A stretch of 64,000 nucleotides of DNA from Streptomyces sp. NRRL S-1022 (GTDB lineage Bacteria > Actinomycetota > Actinomycetes > Streptomycetales > Streptomycetaceae), in the NCBI RefSeq assembly GCF_000720135.1, contig NZ_JOIU01000027.1:121764-185763 (forward strand). Reading direction: 5' to 3'. A program made the position numbers and the translations under genes. A model generated the notes under the pieces. The model did no database searches. It was not told the DNA's origin and saw only the letters and a program-made list of their open reading frames with translations. Shown here piece by piece: positions 32,465-43,284 of the stretch (the first letter of the stretch is position 1; each line of letters begins with the position of its first letter).

Positions 32465-32520
32465 GACGCTGCCGTCCCCTTCCATGGTTCCCGGGCGGCG
32501 CCTTGCCTATGGAGGAAGTT

Positions 32521-33786
<1,266 letters not shown>

Positions 33787-33796
33787 CCCAGGCACC

Positions 33797-33833
33797 GAAA
33801 GGGCCCCGGAACCGATGGTTCCGGGGCCCTTTC
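33797..33833. terminator. 17-bp bidirectional terminator after nagE2
   Basis: GAAAGGGCCCCGGAACC (33797-33813) pairs completely with 33817-33833 around GAT. It ends in CTTTC on the plus side and serves the convergent MBL gene too. Confidence 0.88.
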
Positions 33834-33845
33834 GCGTGTCCGGCG

Positions 33846-34598
33846 TCAGATCTCGTACGTGATGCGCGGCGCGGCCAGTTCCACCGGCCCCGCGAACACC
33901 TCACGGGCGTGCCGCAGGTTCACCTGCGGGTCGGTCCACGGCGGGACGTGGGTGAGGACCAGGCGGCGCGCTCCCGCGCGCGCGGCCGTCTCCCCCGCCT
34001 CGCGCCCGTTGAGGTGCAGGTCGGGGATGCTCTCCTTGCCGTGCGTGAACGCGGCCTCGCACAGGAACAGGTCGGTGTCCCGGGCCAGCTCGTCCAGCAC
34101 CTGGGTCACACCCGTGTCGCCGGAGTACGTCAGGGACTTCCCGCCGTGCTCGATCCGGATGGCGTAGGCCTCCACGGGGTGGCGGACCCGCTCGGTGTGC
34201 ACGGTGAACGGGCCGATCTCGAAGGTGGACGGCTTGACCGTGTGGAAGTCGAAGACCTCGCTCATGGAGGAGGCGGAGGGGGTGTCCGCGTAGGCCGTGG
34301 TCAGGCGGTGCTCGGTGCCCTCGGGGCCGTAGACCGGGAGGGGGGCGCAGCGGCCGCCGTCGTGGCGGTAGTAGCGCGCCACGAAGTACGCGCACATGTC
34401 GATGCAGTGATCGGCGTGCAGGTGGCTGAGGAAGATCGCGTCGAGGTCGTAGAGACCGCAGTGGCGCTGCAGCTCGCCAAGGGCGCCGTTGCCCATGTCG
34501 AGGAGCAGCCGGAAGCCGTCGGCCTCGACGAGGTAGCTCGAACAGGCCGATTCCGCGGACGGGAACGACCCCGAGCAGCCGACGACGGTGAGCTTCAT
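33846..34598 (-). CDS. Metallo-beta-lactamase-fold hydrolase (RNase Z/phosphodiesterase-like)
   Basis: A 250-residue zinc hydrolase. MKLTVVGCSGSFPSAESACSSYLVE begins the fold, the metal motif is SHLHADHCID, and later ligands are in LTYSGDTGVT and LVLTHVPPW. The SGSFPSAESACSSYLV start is typical of the actinobacterial group near RNase Z and cyclic-nucleotide phosphodiesterases; the natural substrate is unknown. GGAGG lies ten bases before ATG 34598; the open frame to 34706 is not needed. The gene is alone on its strand. Confidence 0.87.
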   Translation of the reverse strand: MKLTVVGCSGSFPSAESACSSYLVEADGFRLLLDMGNGALGELQRHCGLYDLDAIFLSHLHADHCIDMCAYFVARYYRHDGGRCAPLPVYGPEGTEHRLTTAYADTPSASSMSEVFDFHTVKPSTFEIGPFTVHTERVRHPVEAYAIRIEHGGKSLTYSGDTGVTQVLDELARDTDLFLCEAAFTHGKESIPDLHLNGREAGETAARAGARRLVLTHVPPWTDPQVNLRHAREVFAGPVELAAPRITYEI

Positions 34599-34823
34599 GA
34601 AGCAGAAACCTCCGCTGGCGGGAAAGCTGTGGGCGGGACGGGGGACCCCTCGGGATGAGGGCTGTCGGGGGTCGTGCGGTCCGTCGAGCGTAAGGCGCGA
34701 AAGCACGGGTCGCTCCTCCGCCAGGGGCCGTTGTGGGCGAACTCACCTGTGCTGTCACCGGTTCGGCTGGACCTGGGGCGCACGAGGATCGGCCAAGGGC
34801 GCGCGATGTGCGGCGCGCGCCGG

Positions 34824-34829
34824 TAACGT
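34824..34829 (+). promoter_or_regulatory. -10-like TAACGT before the MazF-like gene
   Basis: Six bases before ATG 34836 with no ribosome binding site; indicates a leaderless transcript. Confidence 0.5.
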
Positions 34830-34835
34830 CATCGT

Positions 34836-35294
34836 ATGGACACGTCCTGGTGGCTCGCGCTCGCGGCGGTGGTACTGCTCGCGCTGGTGGCCACGCTCGT
34901 CGACGGCTGGGGCCGGGGCCGCCGCCCCGGCGGCCGGCGGCTGCGGCCCCCGGGCCGGCCGGGCGCGCGAACCGCGCACGCGGTACGGCCGTCGCCCGGG
35001 GACATCTGGTGGGCGAACGTCCCCTTCGAGGACCGCGGCGGGGTGAAGGACCGGCCCTGCCTGGTCCTGGCCGTGCGCGGGGACCGGGCCACGGTCGCGA
35101 AGATCACCAGCAAGTACCACGACGAGCGTTCCGGGGTGATCCCGCTGCCGCCCGGCGCGGTCGGCGACGCCCAGGGCCGGCCCAGCTTCTTGCAGACCGA
35201 CGAGCTGCGCGAGGTCCCGGTGACCGGCTTCCGCCGCCGGGTGGGCGTGGTCGACCCGGTCCTGTGGGACCAGGTACGGCACTTGGCGGGCTAG
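34836..35294 (+). CDS. Membrane-anchored PemK/MazF-like protein
   Basis: A 152-residue protein. Residues 5-22 (WWLALAAVVLLALVATLV) are one transmembrane helix, followed by a Pro/Arg/Gly linker. Residues 50-148 are a MazF-like barrel: RPSPGDIWWANVPFEDRGGVKDRPCLVLAVRGDRATVAKITSKYHDER ... FLQTDELREVPVTGFRRRVGVVD. MazF proteins are mRNA endoribonucleases, but no antitoxin gene precedes it and it is tethered to the membrane, so a classic toxin role is doubtful. Its TAG stop overlaps the stop of the convergent lipoprotein gene in a shared CTAG. Confidence 0.78.
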   Translation: MDTSWWLALAAVVLLALVATLVDGWGRGRRPGGRRLRPPGRPGARTAHAVRPSPGDIWWANVPFEDRGGVKDRPCLVLAVRGDRATVAKITSKYHDERSGVIPLPPGAVGDAQGRPSFLQTDELREVPVTGFRRRVGVVDPVLWDQVRHLAG

Positions 35295-35752
35295 CCGACC
35301 CGGACGGTGACCGACCATTCCTCGATGCCCTTGCAGGACACCCGGCCCGGTGCGGTGGGCTCGGCGCACAGCGGGCGGGACGACCTGAGCTCCACCGTGC
35401 CGGCGGCGACCGCCCGGTACGCGGCCGTGGCGTCACCCGGCTGGAGTACGAAGCCGGCGTTGACGGCCTGCAGTGCCGTACCGCTCGCGGTGACCGGCTT
35501 CCAGGGGCGGGCCCGGGTGCCGTCCAGCGACAGCCGGACCTCGCCGCCCCTGGTCACGCAGACGGTACGGCCGTGATCGGCGGCCGTCAGCTCCGCCTGG
35601 CCGGTGCAGCCGCCGGCGGACCGGGAGGGCGACGGCGTCCCGGCGCGGGGCGGCGCCGACACCTTGTCGCTGCTCCCGGTGCCCTGCTGGGAACCGCAGC
35701 CGGCGAGGATCAGCGCGGCCGCCGCGAGGGCGAGGGGTGTCGTACGGCGCAT
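35291..35752 (-). CDS. Lipoprotein of unknown function
   Basis: A 153-residue secreted lipoprotein with signal MRRTTPLALAAAALILAGC (Cys 19). After a Ser/Pro-rich spacer there is a compact beta-rich domain (QAELTAADHGRTVCVTRGGEVRLSLDG ... GFVLQPGDATAAYRAVAAGTVELRSSRPLC ... GIEEWSVTVRVG) with probable disulfides. The fold looks like a small Ig/proteinase-inhibitor-like sandwich, similar in layout to chagasin-type proteins, but that is inference. It is the gene downstream of cysM on the same strand, 70 bases apart. Confidence 0.7.
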   Translation of the reverse strand: MRRTTPLALAAAALILAGCGSQQGTGSSDKVSAPPRAGTPSPSRSAGGCTGQAELTAADHGRTVCVTRGGEVRLSLDGTRARPWKPVTASGTALQAVNAGFVLQPGDATAAYRAVAAGTVELRSSRPLCAEPTAPGRVSCKGIEEWSVTVRVG

Positions 35753-35822
35753 GGGGTCCGCCTTTCTGCCGATGTCCTGGTGCAGATGTGACGTACCACC
35801 GGCGTGCCCGGATCCCCCGCCG

Positions 35823-37106
<1,284 letters not shown>

Positions 37107-37170
37107 TCAGGCGCGCGCGGCACCGGGCGGCGCGCCGGGGCTCACGGCCGGACGGCGGCAGCGGGGTCGG

Positions 37171-37266
37171 TCAACAGATGGCGCTGTTCAGCCTGCACAG
37201 GTCGACGTGCAGCCGCGCCACGAGCAGCGTGCCCGGCGCCTTGTCGCTCACGTCGAGAAGAACCAT
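37171..37266 (-). CDS. 31-residue leader peptide for the cysteine operon
   Basis: A short frame, MVLLDVSDKAPGTLLVARLH followed by VDLCRLNSAIC, starts at ATG 37266 and stops at TGA 37171-37173, 101 bases before cysO. It matches the short actinobacterial peptides annotated as putative leader peptides before sulfur and cysteine genes, with the conserved C-terminal RLHVDLCRL..AIC pattern. Cys codons near its end suggest attenuation: when charged tRNA-Cys is scarce the ribosome stalls and cysO-cysM expression rises. It lies 79 bases after mec, so it marks a sub-operon. Confidence 0.8.
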   Translation of the reverse strand: MVLLDVSDKAPGTLLVARLHVDLCRLNSAIC

Positions 37267-37345
37267 GGGCTCATCGTATCGATTCCCGGCCCGCGTCCCG
37301 GAGTGTGATTCCGCATGCCGGACGGATTTCGTCCGGTGGGCGAGA

Positions 37346-37768
37346 TCAGTAGGTCTGCACGACCTTGACCTCCTCCTCCGTGACCGCGCCGTCCACGATC
37401 CGGTAGGAGCGGAACTGGAAGTCGCCGAGGCCGTCGGTGTCGGCGGTGGAGACGAGGACGTAATGGGCGCCGGGCTCGTTGGCGTAGGAGATGTCGGTGC
37501 GCGAGGGGTAGGCCTCGGTGGCGGTGTGGGAGTGGTAGATGACCACCGGGTCCTCGTCCCGGTCGTCCAGCTCGCGGTAGAGCTTGAGCAGATCGCCCGA
37601 GTCGAACTCGTAGAAGGTGGGCGACATCGCCGCGTTCAGCATCGGGATGAAGCGCTCGGGGCGGTCCGAGCCCGCCGGGCCCGCCACCACGCCGCACGCC
37701 TCGTCGGGGTGGTCCTTGCGCGCGTGGGCGACGATCTGGTCGTACAGGGCCTGGGTGATGGTCAGCAT
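37346..37768 (-). CDS. mec: JAMM/MPN+ metalloprotease Mec
   Basis: A 140-residue zinc peptidase. The JAMM motif is HSHTATEAYPSRTD, with the upstream catalytic Glu in DEACGVVAG. In M. tuberculosis Mec(+) cleaves cysteine from CysO-Cys, completing an O-phosphoserine-dependent cysteine route resistant to oxidation. The neighbours cysO and cysM fix the assignment; it may also trim the Met-Arg from CysO (inference). TATCCT lies seven bases before ATG, and a strong terminator separates it from the upstream permease gene. Confidence 0.92.
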   Translation of the reverse strand: MLTITQALYDQIVAHARKDHPDEACGVVAGPAGSDRPERFIPMLNAAMSPTFYEFDSGDLLKLYRELDDRDEDPVVIYHSHTATEAYPSRTDISYANEPGAHYVLVSTADTDGLGDFQFRSYRIVDGAVTEEEVKVVQTY

Positions 37769-37775
37769 GGGGGTC

Positions 37776-37781
37776 AGGATA
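37776..37781 (-). promoter_or_regulatory. -10-like TATCCT of mec
   Basis: It ends seven bases before ATG 37768 and lies just after the terminator, leaving no room for a longer leader. Confidence 0.5.
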
Positions 37782-37788
37782 AGCAGAG

Positions 37789-37825
37789 GGGCCGTCCCGT
37801 ACCGAGGAGTGGTACGGGACGGCCC
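37789..37825 (-). terminator. 15-bp terminator after the amino-acid permease
   Basis: GGGCCGTCCCGTACC (37789-37803) pairs perfectly with 37811-37825 around a 7-base loop. Confidence 0.85.
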
Positions 37826-37905
37826 ACATGCCGGACGTCCTGAGCGGCGGCCGCCGGGGGCGCCACGAGTGCTCCCGGCGGCCGGACGTCCTTTCGGGGG
37901 GACGG

Positions 37906-39339
37906 TCAGCGCTTGCGGAAGGCCGCGGCCTCCGGGTTGCGGCGCTTGAGCACCAGGTAGGCGACGCCGAGGATCAGGGCCCACAGCGGCGCGCAGTAGA
38001 GGGAGACCCGGGCGTCCTTGTCGATGCCCATCATCACGATCACCATGCCGATGAAGGCGAGCGCGAACCAGCTGGTGAACGGGGCTCCCGGCGTGCGGAA
38101 CTCCGAGCGGGGCAGTTCGCCGCGGTCGGCCTTGGCCCGGTAGCGGAGCTGGCAGAGCAGGATGACGATCCACGCCCACATGCCGGAGATGGTCGCGAAG
38201 GACACCACGTAGTCGAACGCCTTGCCCGGCCACTGGTAGTTGATCCAGACGCCGACCAGCATCAGCGCGGCGGAGAACGAGGTGCCGACGAGCGGGGTAC
38301 CGCTGGGCGTCAGCTTGGTGAAGACCTTCGGGCCCTGGCTGTTGAGCGCGAGGTCGCGCAGCATGCGGCCGGTGGAGTACATGCCGGAGTTGCAGGACGA
38401 CAGCGCGGCGGTGAGCACCACGAAGTTGACGATGCCCGCGCCGGCGGCGAAGCCCATCTTCTCGAAGGCGGCCACGAAGGGGCTCACCCCCGGGTGGAAG
38501 TTCGTCCACGGCACGACCGACAGGATCATGATCAGCGCGCCGACGTAGAAGACGGCGATGCGCCACGGCACGGTGTTGATCGCCTTGGGCAGCACGGTCT
38601 TGGGGTCCTTGGACTCGCCCGCGGTCACACCGACCAGCTCGACGGCGAGGAAGGCGAACATGACCATCTGCAGGGTCATCAGCGTGTTGCCGACACCGTG
38701 CGGGAAGAAGCCGCCGTCGTTCCACAGGTGGCTGACGGAGGCCGTGTCGCCGGCGTCGGAGAAGCCGACGGTGAGGATGCCGACGCAGATCAGGATCATG
38801 CCGATGATGGCGGTGACCTTGACCATGGAGAACCAGAACTCCAGCTCACCGAAGAGCTTCACGGAGATCAGGTTGGCGCCGTACAGGACGACCGTGAAGA
38901 CCAGCGCCGACACCCATTGCGGGGTGTCGAACCAGTAGGTCATGTAGGAGGCCGCCGCGGTGACCTCGGTGATGCCCGTGACCACCCAGAACAGCCAGTA
39001 CGTCCATCCGGTCACGAAACCGGCGAACGGGCCGATGAACTCGCGCGCGTACTCCGAGAACGAACCCGACACCGGGCGGTACATCAGCAGCTCGCCGAGT
39101 GCCCGCATGATGAAGAAGATGACCAGGCCCGCGATGGCGTACGCCAGGATCAGGCTGGGGCCGGCCTTGGAAATGCCCTTGCCCGCGCCCAGGAACAGGC
39201 CGGTGCCGATGGCACCGCCGATGGCGATCATCTGGATCTGCCGGGCACCGAGCCCGCGCTGATACCCCTCGCCCTCGCTGCCCTCCGCCCGCGCGGCCTC
39301 GTTGCCGTCGCGATGCTGGTCGACCTGCGCTGAGGTCAT
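37906..39339 (-). CDS. APC-family amino-acid permease (AAT/GABA-permease group)
   Basis: A 477-residue, twelve-helix proton symporter. The N-terminal IQMIAIGGAIGTGLFLGAGKGISKAGPSL is the AAT signature; SVSGSFSEYAREFIGPFAGFVTGWTYWLFWV-type helix 3, ELVGVTAGESKDPKTVLPKAINTVPWRI and the SCNSGMYSTGRMLRDLA region follow. Relatives carry D-Ser/Ala/Gly, Phe, GABA or basic amino acids; I cannot choose. ATG 39339 is preferred (AAAGG upstream); an ATG 21 bases earlier is in frame. Monocistronic, ending at a terminator. Confidence 0.9.
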   Translation of the reverse strand: MTSAQVDQHRDGNEAARAEGSEGEGYQRGLGARQIQMIAIGGAIGTGLFLGAGKGISKAGPSLILAYAIAGLVIFFIMRALGELLMYRPVSGSFSEYAREFIGPFAGFVTGWTYWLFWVVTGITEVTAAASYMTYWFDTPQWVSALVFTVVLYGANLISVKLFGELEFWFSMVKVTAIIGMILICVGILTVGFSDAGDTASVSHLWNDGGFFPHGVGNTLMTLQMVMFAFLAVELVGVTAGESKDPKTVLPKAINTVPWRIAVFYVGALIMILSVVPWTNFHPGVSPFVAAFEKMGFAAGAGIVNFVVLTAALSSCNSGMYSTGRMLRDLALNSQGPKVFTKLTPSGTPLVGTSFSAALMLVGVWINYQWPGKAFDYVVSFATISGMWAWIVILLCQLRYRAKADRGELPRSEFRTPGAPFTSWFALAFIGMVIVMMGIDKDARVSLYCAPLWALILGVAYLVLKRRNPEAAAFRKR

Positions 39340-39680
39340 GTGTGGTGCGCCTTTCTCCATGCCGACCCGGGCCTTTCGTCGGCCTCGGATCGGGTCTCGA
39401 TCCCCCCGGATACTGGAGCTGTCTGCCTGGCCGACGGTCGTCGGCTCGGTGGCGCACCCGGCCGGACATGGGTGGTGTCGGCCGGGCGGTCGTGAAGATT
39501 TATCACGGCCGCAATACTGATCACAGGGGGCCTATGTGGCGCATCACACAGGAAGAAGCGGACAAAGAGCGCCCAAATGCGCCAAAACCGGCCACAAAGG
39601 TGACGGGATCGTTATCCGGATTTGAGCGTCCTCTGAGCGAACACTCGATCGGGGCAAACCCGTACGGACCGGACACCCCG
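39340..39680. promoter_or_regulatory. Gene-free interval with inverted repeat before the permease
   Basis: No frame with start signals is present. The stretch is AT-richer than its surroundings. CGTGA-AGATTTA-TCACG at 39491-39507 is a short dyad about 150 bases before the permease start and overlaps a GATAAAT block that could be its -10 region. Nearby GATCACA/TGTGATC adds another half-site. Confidence 0.4.
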
Positions 39681-40286
39681 CTACGGCAGCAGGGTCGTCA
39701 CCAGGGTCTCCTGGAGTCCGCCCAGCCAGAGATAGGCCAGCACCATCGGCTTGCGCGGGTCCTCCTCCGGGAGCCGGTAGAGCAGGTCGGTGTCGTCCTC
39801 GTCGGCGATCTCCAGCCGGGCGCCGATCGCCAGCCGCAGGTCGTTGAGGGTGCCGAGCCACTGCCGGGACTCCTCCGGGGCCAGCTTGAGCACCGCCCCG
39901 CCCTCGTCCACCGGGGCGAGGGCGTCCAGGGTGCGGATCACGCCGAGCGCGTTCTCCCGCTTGCCGGCCCGCAGGTCGTTCTCGGTGTAGCGGCGGAACT
40001 CCGCGGAGTGCGCCCGCCGCTCCTCGGCCTCGGCCGTCGAGGAGGGCACCTCCTCGGGGTCGCTGTAGGCGTCGGGGAAGAGCCTTCGGAGCACCGGGTC
40101 GGCGGGCGGCTCGCTCGGCCCCTCGGCGAACAGCTCGGCGAGCGGGTCCTCCGGGGTGTCGGCGCCGGGGCCGGGACCGATGAGTTCCAGGAGCTGGACG
40201 GCCAGCGACCGGATGATGGAGATCTCGACGTCGTCGAGGGCGACGGCCGCGCCGCCGCCGGGGAGCGGTTCGAAGTGTCCGGGCAT
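39681..40286 (-). CDS. DUF2017 protein downstream of clpS
   Basis: A 201-residue protein of the DUF2017 family (VALDDVEISIIRSLAVQLLELIGPG ... RRLFPDAYSDPEEV ... EFRRYTENDLRAGKRENALGVIRTLDAL ... LNDLRLAIGARLEIADEDD). It is known mainly from its conserved place next to clpS in actinobacteria, which suggests a link with ClpAP/ClpCP proteolysis; no biochemical role is known to me. It follows clpS by ten bases on the same strand. Confidence 0.87.
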   Translation of the reverse strand: MPGHFEPLPGGGAAVALDDVEISIIRSLAVQLLELIGPGPGADTPEDPLAELFAEGPSEPPADPVLRRLFPDAYSDPEEVPSSTAEAEERRAHSAEFRRYTENDLRAGKRENALGVIRTLDALAPVDEGGAVLKLAPEESRQWLGTLNDLRLAIGARLEIADEDDTDLLYRLPEEDPRKPMVLAYLWLGGLQETLVTTLLP

Positions 40287-40296
40287 CTGGATGCGT

Positions 40297-40614
40297 TTAC
40301 TTCCGGTCCTGCTGGAGGGTGGCCCACAGACCGTAGCCGTGCATCGCCTGCACGTCGCGCTCCATCTCCTCGCGACTGCCGCTGGAGACGACCGCCCGGC
40401 CCTTGTGGTGGACGTCGAGCATGAGCTTGGTGGCCTTGTCCTTGGAGTAGCCGAAGTACGCCTGGAAGACGTACGTCACGTAGCTCATGAGGTTGACCGG
40501 GTCGTTGTGCACGATCGTGACCCAGGGGACGTCGGGCTCGGGTACGGCGAAGACCTCCTCCGCCGACTCGGTGCGTTCGATCTCTACGGGCGCGGGTGAC
40601 GTCACACAGCCCAT
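40297..40614 (-). CDS. clpS: ATP-dependent Clp protease adaptor ClpS
   Basis: A 105-residue adaptor that delivers N-degron substrates to the Clp ATPase. [73 protein letters not shown] is the complete domain: the HNDPVN strand and VHHKGRA match the binding pocket. ATG 40614 is used; GTG 40605 is a close alternative. It is divergent from pncB and forms an operon with DUF2017. Confidence 0.95.
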   Translation of the reverse strand: MGCVTSPAPVEIERTESAEEVFAVPEPDVPWVTIVHNDPVNLMSYVTYVFQAYFGYSKDKATKLMLDVHHKGRAVVSSGSREEMERDVQAMHGYGLWATLQQDRK

Positions 40615-40657
40615 GCTGCCACGGCCCCCATAAATCGTCACACCGACGAAAAGGGAG

Positions 40658-40663
40658 TACGAT
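40658..40663 (+). promoter_or_regulatory. -10-like TACGAT before pncB
   Basis: Eight bases before ATG 40672; the start lacks a convincing ribosome binding site. Confidence 0.4.
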
Positions 40664-40671
40664 CCCTCGTC

Positions 40672-42018
40672 ATGAACACAGCGGACCTTGGGCTGCCGGT
40701 GGACGTTCCCTCGACAGCGCTCTTCACGGACCAGTACGAGCTGACGATGCTGCGCGCCGCGCTGAAAGCCGGTACGGCCGAACGGCGGAGCGTGTTCGAG
40801 GTCTTCACCCGGCGGCTGCCGGAAGGGCGCCGCTACGGCGTGGTGGCCGGCACCGGCCGCGTCCTGGACGCGGTCGAGAACTTCCGCTTCGACGCCGGCG
40901 TGCTCGGCTTCCTGCGCGAGCGGGAGATCGTCGACGAGGAGACACTGGAGTGGCTCGCCGGCTACCGCTTCAGCGGCGACATCTGGGGCTACCCCGAGGG
41001 CGAGGTGTACTTCCCGGGCTCGCCGGTCATGCGGGTCGAGGGCAGCTTCGCCGAGTGCGTCCTGCTGGAGACGGTGATCCTCTCCATCCTCAACCACGAC
41101 TCCGCGATCGCCGCCGCCGCCTCCCGGATGGCCTCCGCCGCCGGCGGCCGGCCGCTGATCGAGATGGGCGCCCGGCGCACCCACGAGCTGTCGGCGGTGG
41201 CCGCCGCCCGCGCCGCCTACATCGGCGGCTTCGCGACCACCTCGGACCTGGCGGCCGGCTTCCGCTACGGCATCCCGACCGTCGGCACCTCGGCCCACGC
41301 CTTCACCCTGCTGCACGACCGCGAGCGGGACGCCTTCCAGGCCCAGGTCGACACCCTCGGCCGGGGCACCACCCTCCTGGTGGACACCTACGACGTCGCC
41401 GAGGCCGTCCGCACCGCGGTGGAGGTGGCCGGCCCCGAGCTGGGCGCGGTCCGCATCGACTCCGGCGACCTGCTGCTGGTGGCGCACCGGGTGCGGCAGC
41501 AGCTGGACGAGCTGGGCGCGACCGGCACGAAGATCGTCGTGACCTCCGACCTGGACGAGTACGCCATCGCCTCGCTGGCCGCCGCGCCCGTCGACGCGTA
41601 CGGCGTCGGTACCCAGCTGGTGACCGGATCCGGGCACCCGACCTCCTCCATGGTCTACAAGCTGGTCGCGCGTGCCGAGTCCGCCGACCCGAAGGCGCCC
41701 ATGGTGCCGGTGGCGAAGAAGTCCAGCGGCGGCAAGGTCTCCGTCGGCGGGCGCAAGTGGGCCGCGCGCCGGCTGGACGCGGACGGTGTCGCGGAGGCCG
41801 AGGTCGTCGGCACCGGGCCGGTGCCGGCCGAGCTGGCCGACCGGCAGTTGCTGGTGCAGCTGGTCAAGAGCGGCGAGGTGGTCGCCCGCGAGCCGCTGGA
41901 CGTGACCCGGGACCGGCACATCGCGGCCCGCGCGAACCTGCCGCTGTCCGCTACGCAGCTGTCCAGGGGGGAACCCGTCCTCCCGACGGAGTACGTACAC
42001 GGGCGCTCGGGTAGCTAG
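40672..42018 (+). CDS. pncB: Nicotinate phosphoribosyltransferase
   Basis: A 448-residue enzyme that makes nicotinate mononucleotide from nicotinate and PRPP with ATP, the entry of the Preiss-Handler NAD route. [21 protein letters not shown], the [10 protein letters not shown] segment with the catalytic His, [16 protein letters not shown] and [10 protein letters not shown] are family motifs. It is followed by the nicotinamidase gene 95 bases on, so the pair converts nicotinamide to nicotinate and then to NaMN. Confidence 0.95.
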   Translation: MNTADLGLPVDVPSTALFTDQYELTMLRAALKAGTAERRSVFEVFTRRLPEGRRYGVVAGTGRVLDAVENFRFDAGVLGFLREREIVDEETLEWLAGYRFSGDIWGYPEGEVYFPGSPVMRVEGSFAECVLLETVILSILNHDSAIAAAASRMASAAGGRPLIEMGARRTHELSAVAAARAAYIGGFATTSDLAAGFRYGIPTVGTSAHAFTLLHDRERDAFQAQVDTLGRGTTLLVDTYDVAEAVRTAVEVAGPELGAVRIDSGDLLLVAHRVRQQLDELGATGTKIVVTSDLDEYAIASLAAAPVDAYGVGTQLVTGSGHPTSSMVYKLVARAESADPKAPMVPVAKKSSGGKVSVGGRKWAARRLDADGVAEAEVVGTGPVPAELADRQLLVQLVKSGEVVAREPLDVTRDRHIAARANLPLSATQLSRGEPVLPTEYVHGRSGS

Positions 42019-42113
42019 AGCGGTACCGCCGTCCGCCCTCGAACGCCCCCTCCCGCACGGGCCCGGAAGTCTCTAGGCTCAGTTACTTCACTCTCAGTCG
42101 AAGGACACCCACC

Positions 42114-42707
42114 ATGCGCCGCGCCTTGATCGTCGTAGACGTGCAGAACGACTTCTGCGAGGGGGGCAGCCTCGCGGTGGCCGGCGGTGCCGACGTGGCC
42201 GCCGCCATCACCGAGCTGATCGGCCAGGCGGCGGGCACGGGGTACCGGCACGTGGTGGCCACCCGCGACCACCACATCGCGCCGGGCGGCCACTTCGCGG
42301 ACAACCCCGACTACGTCCGCTCCTGGCCCGCGCACTGCGTCGCGGGCACGGAGGGCGTGGGCTTCCACCCGAACTTCGCCCCCGCGGTCGCCTCCGGCGC
42401 GGTGGACGCGGTGTTCGACAAGGGCGCCTACTCGGCGGCCTACAGCGGCTTCGAGGGCACCGACGAGAACGGCGTCCCGCTGGCCGACTGGCTGCGCGCC
42501 CGGGAGATCACCGAGGTGGACGTGGCCGGCATCGCCACGGACCACTGTGTACGGGCCACGGCCCTGGACGCGGCGAGGGAGGGCTTCCGCACGCACGTCC
42601 TCCTCGACCTGACGGCCGGGGTGGCGGGCGAGACCACCGAGCGGGCCCTGGAGGAGCTGCGCCAGGCGGGCGTGGAGCTGACGGGCAAGCCGGTGGTCGG
42701 CGGGTAG
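42114..42707 (+). CDS. pncA: Nicotinamidase (isochorismatase family)
   Basis: A 197-residue hydrolase. ALIVVDVQNDFCEGGSLAVAGG contains the catalytic Asp. The metal ligands are in TRDHHIAPGGHFAD, the Lys in FDKGAYSAAYSGFEG, and the nucleophilic Cys in VDVAGIATDHCVRATALDA. It deamidates nicotinamide to nicotinate for PncB. GAAGGACAC precedes ATG 42114; a TAGGCT hexamer about 35 bases upstream may give it its own promoter. A GC hairpin (42709-42735) follows the stop. Confidence 0.95.
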   Translation: MRRALIVVDVQNDFCEGGSLAVAGGADVAAAITELIGQAAGTGYRHVVATRDHHIAPGGHFADNPDYVRSWPAHCVAGTEGVGFHPNFAPAVASGAVDAVFDKGAYSAAYSGFEGTDENGVPLADWLRAREITEVDVAGIATDHCVRATALDAAREGFRTHVLLDLTAGVAGETTERALEELRQAGVELTGKPVVGG

Positions 42708-42842
42708 GGCCGCCGAGCGGGGGGCTCGCGGCCGGCTCCGGGCCGGGCGGCAGCCGGCCTGACGGGCCGCGGGGATCCGCGCGACCGGCCACCATGCGCC
42801 CGCGGTCGCCGTAGCCGCGCCACCACCCCCCACGGAGGCGTC

Positions 42843-43163
42843 CTACCGCACCAGCGCGGGGCCGCGCAGCAACGCCCGGATCGGGTGCCACAGCTCGTTC
42901 ACGGTGACACCGTTGTCGGTGGGGGCCGTGCGCCATATCAGGCCGTCGGGATGGTGCAGCACCGCCGTGATCTCGTCCGGTGTGGGCGGCTCGGCGTTGC
43001 CCCGGAGGTAGACCGCCCGCAGCCCGAGGTTGCGGAGCCTGGTCAGGGCCCGGGCCCGGTTCTGGGCGTGCACCAGCACCCGCACCCCGGCGGAGCCGTA
43101 GGGCAGGTTCAGCGCCACCACCACGGTGCCGTTCGGCAGCTTGCAGAAGCCTCCAGCGGCCAT
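42843..43163 (-). CDS. Conserved hypothetical protein
   Basis: A 106-residue soluble protein (MAAGGFCKLPNGTVVVALNLPYGSAGVRVLVHAQNRARALTRLRNLGLRAVYLRGNAEPPTPDEITAVLHHPDGLIW). It has an alternating beta/alpha pattern and a C-terminal helix; I recognise no family. Codon use is typical. It is downstream of the M6 protease gene on the same strand but separated by that gene's terminator. Confidence 0.65.
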   Translation of the reverse strand: MAAGGFCKLPNGTVVVALNLPYGSAGVRVLVHAQNRARALTRLRNLGLRAVYLRGNAEPPTPDEITAVLHHPDGLIWRTAPTDNGVTVNELWHPIRALLRGPALVR

Positions 43164-43227
43164 GCGGTCACATCCCCGTTCCGGTCGGTGTCAATAAGCG
43201 GTCCATAGGACGCACCTAAACACGACC

Positions 43228-43255
43228 GGCGGCAACCCGCCAAGGGGTTGCCGCC
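43228..43255 (-). terminator. Terminator of the M6 protease gene
   Basis: GGCGGCAACCC (43228-43238) pairs with GGGTTGCCGCC (43245-43255), 30 bases beyond the stop. Confidence 0.75.
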
Positions 43256-43284
43256 GATACGCCTGTGACCTGCGGTGATGCGGA

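Noticed and set aside
34836..35294. Classic MazEF toxin-antitoxin pair
   Set aside because: There is no antitoxin frame upstream (34599-34835) and the protein is membrane-anchored.
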